Shown here: piece by piece, positions 59,535 through 64,000 of the stretch
How positions within the stretch are numbered: position 1 is the first letter of the stretch
How the letters are laid out: every line of letters starts with the position of its first letter
From: Helicostylum pulchrum
Taxonomy: Eukaryota > Mucoromycota > Mucoromycetes > Mucorales > Mucoraceae
DNA: 64,000 nucleotides
Reading direction: 5' to 3'
NCBI GenBank assembly: GCA_025677825.1
Contig: JAIXMO010000028.1
Span: forward strand, 339,248-403,247
The notes under the pieces: model-generated
The model's input: only the letters and a program-made list of their open reading frames with translations
The model's database searches: none
Told to the model about the DNA's origin: nothing
Translations under genes and position numbers: made by a program

Positions 59535-61343
59535 ATGGCAAATAGGATTACATACTCTTGTAACTCTCCCGATGGGGGCTCAGATATGGATGTATCCGAC
59601 AGTGATGAAGGAGAACGTATATATACACAACCCATTCAACAAAAAGTAAGTTTTTATATATTTATTTATTTTCTTCAATTGTTCTCGCTAAAAAAAAAAA
59701 ACTACTTTTTAGACAAAACCTCATCAAGGTATGGTATTAAGCCTCCACAACTATATGCAAAAAGATTCCTGGGGAGAAAACTCGATTGGGATCCAAGCCG
59801 AAAACAAACTCAAACTAAAGAAACAACCTTACAATGCCACCTCTTATGCCTCTATTACACAACAACAAGATTCCGTTGTCAATGAAGAGGAAGAAGACTC
59901 CGATAGTAGTTTTCATACAGCTCCTAGTTCCCCAGAACCGGACGTACAAGATACTGAACCTGGACAAATTACAGAACCCGTATCTCTGCGACCAAATCAA
60001 TTACAATTAGAGTATGAAGCACTAGATAAAGCATTAAAGGAAAATGAGGAACGAGAGGCTGCTTTGGACCTAGACATTAAACAGTATAAGGAATTACAAG
60101 AGACCATTCGAATTCAGTTATTGGAACATAAAGTACGGAATTCGATTGCTAGAAATCGGAAGCCAGCAAGAGTAGTAGACGGGATATTCAACGTATCGAA
60201 CGATACTGCAATAAACGAACCTGCGAGTGGAAAAGTGGATATATTAATACCTAATACAGAACAAAATATATTATCATCAACCAAACCAACTACTTTATAT
60301 CCTTCATCACCGAAAGATAAAGGTAAATCATGTGCTGATGTTGCAGGATTTAAACCAGTAACAAGAGCACGCAACGATGAAATACCAGTAATGGATATAC
60401 ATTCCCCATTTTTATCACCTACTCCTAAAATTAACATACTGAAACCTAGAAATAAGGCAACCGGAGCAAGTGAAGTTCTGAAAGGACCCCCTATATTACC
60501 AGATAGTCCTGTCGAACCACTCACACCACCGACGAAAAGACCCATCGATGTAACCGAATCAGGCATTAAAAAAAAGAAGGCACGTCACTTACCTTTTGAA
60601 CATGGTAATCGATTAATTGATGCTGTGATCGATAAACCATTCTCAACAAGATATGCAATTGAAGTAAAAGACAGGTCTGAAGTAAATTCAGATATTGAAT
60701 CAAAGGAAACAAAAAAAGAGCGAAAGGCAAGAGAAAGGGAAGAGATGATCTCGGATTCAGAAAGAATGTTGGTTGAATCAGATGAACCTGGTTATCCTGG
60801 TTATGCTATTCAAGGCAGAAAAGAATTATCGAGAAATGCTTCCAAGACTGTGAATGATTTTTTAAATACCGGTTCTTTAACTTTAAAGGAAATGAGACTT
60901 ATTTTATTAAATTTAAAAGAAGCTAGTATTGAACAGAATGGAAGATTGACTGTTGAACAAGAGGAATTTGCAAAGGCTTTGATTCGAAATATTCTTCAAA
61001 AGATTGAAGCTTATATGACCCTAAGTGATGAAGCCTATAGTAGATCGCTCCGAAAGCAATACCCACTACCAGATGTAAATCCTACTTTACCTGATCATTA
61101 TTACGGAAATATTGGAACTTTGGATCTTAGTAGACCTGATTTAGGACATCATGAATTATACAAGGTCATTACTTACTTTGATGTAATTACCAATCCAAGT
61201 GCTAAAAGAAAGGCTCAACAGTTCTTATTGAGATCCGGCAGAATGCCAAATCAACCTATTCTTCGTACTTGTGATCCAGCTGTTCGTGACGATATTGATG
61301 CTACTTTATCTCAAGATGAAACTGAATTTGCACGTAAATCCAA

Positions 61344-61418
<75 letters not shown>

Positions 61419-62361
61419 TATTTTTCCTTTTATATTTATATATTTATTCTTTATATTTTGTAGATGTTAAAACGAGAAAAATTAGAAAAAAATCGGTCAC
61501 AACATGAAAAAAGCGACCGTAAAAAAGAAAAGCGAATACACACTGCAGAAATGAAACGAGAGAGGTCAGAAATCAATCGACAAGTAGTTAGTGAAATCGA
61601 TCAAATAGCTCACCAAATTGCAATGGACATGCATATAAATAAAAAAGGAAAATGGAAGTCTGAGACAATTGCAAGTACAGCATTGAGATCAGATGCTGAT
61701 GTACCAACAGGCTCTGAAATGGCAGCTACACCAAAGATCACCTCTTGGAAACCAAAACCGGAAAATGATACAGTTCATGCTCTTCAGTTTATTGACCCTG
61801 CCAATGTAAGTGCTGTTACTATTGTAGAACCTGTTGAGACTGCTGTAAAAGATATTTATACCGCCTTTACAAAATCTGCATCTATTACCAATACCAACAC
61901 TATGAAGTCTGCATCTCCTATTGCCAATACTAATAAAACGGCGAGAAGTAACAGTCCTATTGTTATTGACGATAGTCCACCACCTAGTCCAGCTGCAGAA
62001 GCCCCTATTTATAGCGAAACTGCTATTAAAGCTACCAATGCTCCTATTATTATTAATGATAACCTTACATCAGAGCCAATAATTGTGAAGAAACATAGTT
62101 CTAATGAGGATACAAGTTTAAAATCACAGGTAAGAGCGAGAGAATAAGGATGACGGAGAAATTTAATTCTGACAGTAAAACTAATTATAGGAAAATACAA
62201 TGCAATTTCAACCGTATAAATCAGCATTAAATTCGCTTGGATTATCTCATACAACGCCATTACCAGAACCTAAATCAGCCTCGTTATGTGTCGCAGAATC
62301 TTCCGGTGGTGTTTGTAAAGTCAGAAATTGTAACTTTACTCATTTTAGTGATTATCTTTAA
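59535..62361 (+). CDS. zf-C3H1 domain protein, Red1-like (tentative MTREC/NURS subunit)
   Basis: Exons 59535-59645, 59713-61344, 61464-62129 and 62191-62361 sum to 2580 nt, 859 residues. The N-terminal half is acidic and disordered with a coiled coil (LEYEALDKALKENEEREAAL). The middle has DFLNTGSLTLKEMRLILLNL and HHELYKVITYFDVITNPSAK. The C-terminus reads QPYKSALNSLGL then CVAESSGGVCKVRNCNFTHF, a C-X8-C-X4-C-X3-H finger preceded by a 'PY.S.L' block, the layout of the zf-C3H1 domain in fission yeast Red1 and ZFC3H1. Red1 scaffolds the exosome adaptor complex that destroys cryptic and meiotic RNA (family knowledge). The equivalence is inference. Intron 2 contains a 67-A tract. Confidence 0.6.
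61347..61413 (+). repeat. 67-nt adenine homopolymer inside intron 2
   Basis: An uninterrupted A run that begins directly after the 5' splice site (caag|gt). Its true length may be subject to assembly error. Confidence 0.9.
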
Positions 62362-62497
62362 AGAAAAAAATATATTACCCTTACTTACTAGTTGTGTAAA
62401 TGTACTTTTTACATACATGCTCGTTTTTTTTTTATGATGATCTAACTACACTAAAAAATAAAAAAAAGTGTTTCCATTCTATTTATGAAGGCTGACA

Positions 62498-62499
62498 CC

Positions 62500-62537
<38 letters not shown>
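62498..62537 (+). repeat. (TA)n(TG)n microsatellite
   Basis: About 22 bp of TA followed by about 16 bp of TG, just before the decayed frame at 62567. Confidence 0.95.
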
Positions 62538-62566
62538 ATGTAAGCTTCAACGTGTGCGCATATAAT

Positions 62567-63275
62567 ATGTCTAAAAAATCTTCTCATGCACAAAAGAAAA
62601 TGATCACTCTCATTATTAAGCAAATATATAAGAGCCCTAAAAATTTGGCCAAAGAAAGAGCTGAATGTGCTAAAATAGGGGTTAAGCTTCAGTACGAACA
62701 ACAAAAGGTACAAGAAAGAAGGGAACTCGTTCAAACAGCTGCCTCTGTAAACACAAGCTTTCATTTCGATGATTACGGCACTGGTATGTAAGATAACCCA
62801 TATCAGCGCACCACTGGTCGTGAAATTTGGGAGAGCTACACTATCGAAGAATTGGTCGATTTGTATGTTGCCTCTTTGGCTAAAGGAAAACCCCATTTGG
62901 CGTTGATTCAACCTCAACAGGAGTAACATATCCGTCAATGTACAGATAAACGTACAAAGTTTGTTACTTTGTACATGATGTGTGGTAAGCTACTAGCAGA
63001 GATATCATGACTCATTTCGACTTCTAATTTATTCTATAGCTCATGTTGAGAGAACTCTCAACTATTGTGGTTGTAAGCCTTTGGTCAAGGTCTTGTTTGA
63101 AATGTAATTTTTGGCAAGTGGTAGCAAAATCCCCAAAGTAGCAATTCATTTTTCCATGTTGAATTATCTTCATATAACAAAGATGATTAAGCAAACGGCT
63201 ACTCATGGCTTTACTCAGATCGCCAACATCATCAACGAAGATGTAAAACAAAAACAAAAAATTGAAAACTAAAGT
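62567..63275 (+). pseudogene. Decayed coding sequence, unknown family
   Basis: MSKKSSHAQKKMITLIIKQI opens a 75-codon frame ending after HFDDYGTGM. Another frame then gives NPYQRTTGREIWESYTIEEL and VDLYVASLAKGKPHLALIQP to a stop. Further on, HVERTLNYCGCKPLVKVLFE and SGSKIPKVAIHFSMLNYLHI continue in another frame, ending with IANIINEDVKQKQK. The composition is coding throughout, but with stops and shifts. It is probably a dead transposon-related gene because the same strand and layout recur without splice sites. No domain is recognised. Confidence 0.4.
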
Positions 63276-64000
63276 TAATATATACTGATTTTTATATATT
63301 GGGATAAACCTCTGCAAAAAGACATTCTCAACAATGTCTATCTCTTGTACATAAGAATCGTCAATCATTCAACTGATGTGATAAACAACATGTATAATCC
63401 GACAAAAGTCATTGGTTATTCTTGTCATGTATGTATTCAAAAAAGGGGAATTCTCAGAACACGTTTTATTTATACACTCCAAAAAGTGTAACGTATTTTT
63501 TAAAAAAAAAATGCGTGACGTATAACGTTTTTAATGGTTTTACACGTTCTATAGTGATTTTGCATGAAATAAATAAATACGATAGAACAGTAACTCCAAA
63601 TAAATAAGCATATTTAAAAACGGGCAAGGTTTATTAGCGTGTAAATAAGCATATATACAAATGGGGTGAGGAATATTAGCGTGTAAATAAGATTATGGAA
63701 AAAAAAAACTTCTGTATGTGCGAGAGCATAAGTGAAATATGATAAGCTTTATCAAAAACGCTATACGAAAATAATTATAAAAGATATTTATATATGAACA
63801 GATAAAAAAAAACTCGTATATGAATATAACCTAAAGGCTCGATGCACACTCATGTTTTTTTTTTTGTAATTTAAATTTTTATTAAAATTTTGAAACTTAC
63901 ATCGCGGAGTGGTGAGATCAGATAATATAAGGAAGGTTAAACTGGAGAAAGGAAGAAAGGGGAGAAAAGTATAATGATATGGGACAGTTAAAGGTCGGTT
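63276..64000. other. AT-rich end of window
   Basis: No gene is seen. Contains the minisatellite at 63601-63690 and A/T tracts. Confidence 0.4.
63601..63691 (+). repeat. Minisatellite, period about 41-42 bp
   Basis: The unit starts taaataagcatat and ends tattagcgtg. Unit starts are at 63601, 63642 and 63684, so there are two full diverged copies plus the start of a third. Confidence 0.75.

Noticed and set aside
62790..62925. Cysteine synthase fragment based on TTGREIWES
   Set aside because: The resemblance covers only six or seven residues and the flanks do not follow the enzyme.

Overview
The window looks like nuclear DNA from an early-diverging filamentous fungus, most likely Mucoromycota (Mucorales-like). 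The evidence is high AT content, many short GT-AG introns of about 50-120 bp, closely packed single-copy eukaryotic genes, and repeat families of a kind common in Mucoromycota. This placement is inference from gene content; no species is claimed.

Layout. 1-2 kb: 3' end of ATP12 (F1-ATPase assembly) converging on a four-CBS-domain gene. 2.7-7 kb: a badly decayed OrfB/TnpB-Fanzor-like transposon gene on the minus strand, beside a ketopantoate-reductase remnant. 8-13 kb: a PAQR/IZH3-like receptor, then SPT3 and a BRD7/9-type bromodomain gene in tandem (both chromatin factors). 13-15 kb: a graveyard with a second OrfB-like C-terminus and a SWIM-finger MULE remnant. 15-28 kb: Zn2Cys6 factor, FAM72, two single-pass membrane proteins, AVL9, a 36-residue CCHC microprotein, a UPF0739-like gene, a Sel1-repeat protein and an unknown protein. 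28.4-31.1 kb: gene-poor, with a decayed fragment and a MITE-like inverted repeat. 31-40 kb: a mitochondrial dicarboxylate-type carrier, VAC8, RPS13, CCA1 and a poly-glutamine protein. 40-45.6 kb: nested repeats, with two decayed Fanzor-type copies and two inverted MULE fragments. 45.7-50.2 kb: SAR1, a Mig1/CreA-type zinc finger, a small unknown protein and an Rxt2-like gene. 50.2-55.6 kb: non-coding DNA, then the most legible Fanzor-type relic. 55.9-58.8 kb: an F-box gene and a BTB gene, each broken by an in-frame stop. 59.5-62.4 kb: a zf-C3H1 (Red1-like) protein. 62.5-64 kb: a decayed reading frame and a small minisatellite.

The housekeeping genes cover separate processes (secretion: SAR1, AVL9; vacuole: VAC8; translation: RPS13, CCA1; mitochondria: ATP12, carrier; chromatin and RNA: SPT3, BRD, Rxt2-like, Red1-like) and do not form one pathway. 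The unifying accessory theme is repeated invasion and decay of eukaryotic RuvC-type OrfB elements, at five separate loci in at least two subfamilies, together with MULE-type elements. Splice sites are my manual choices; where exon lengths sum to a whole reading frame I say so.
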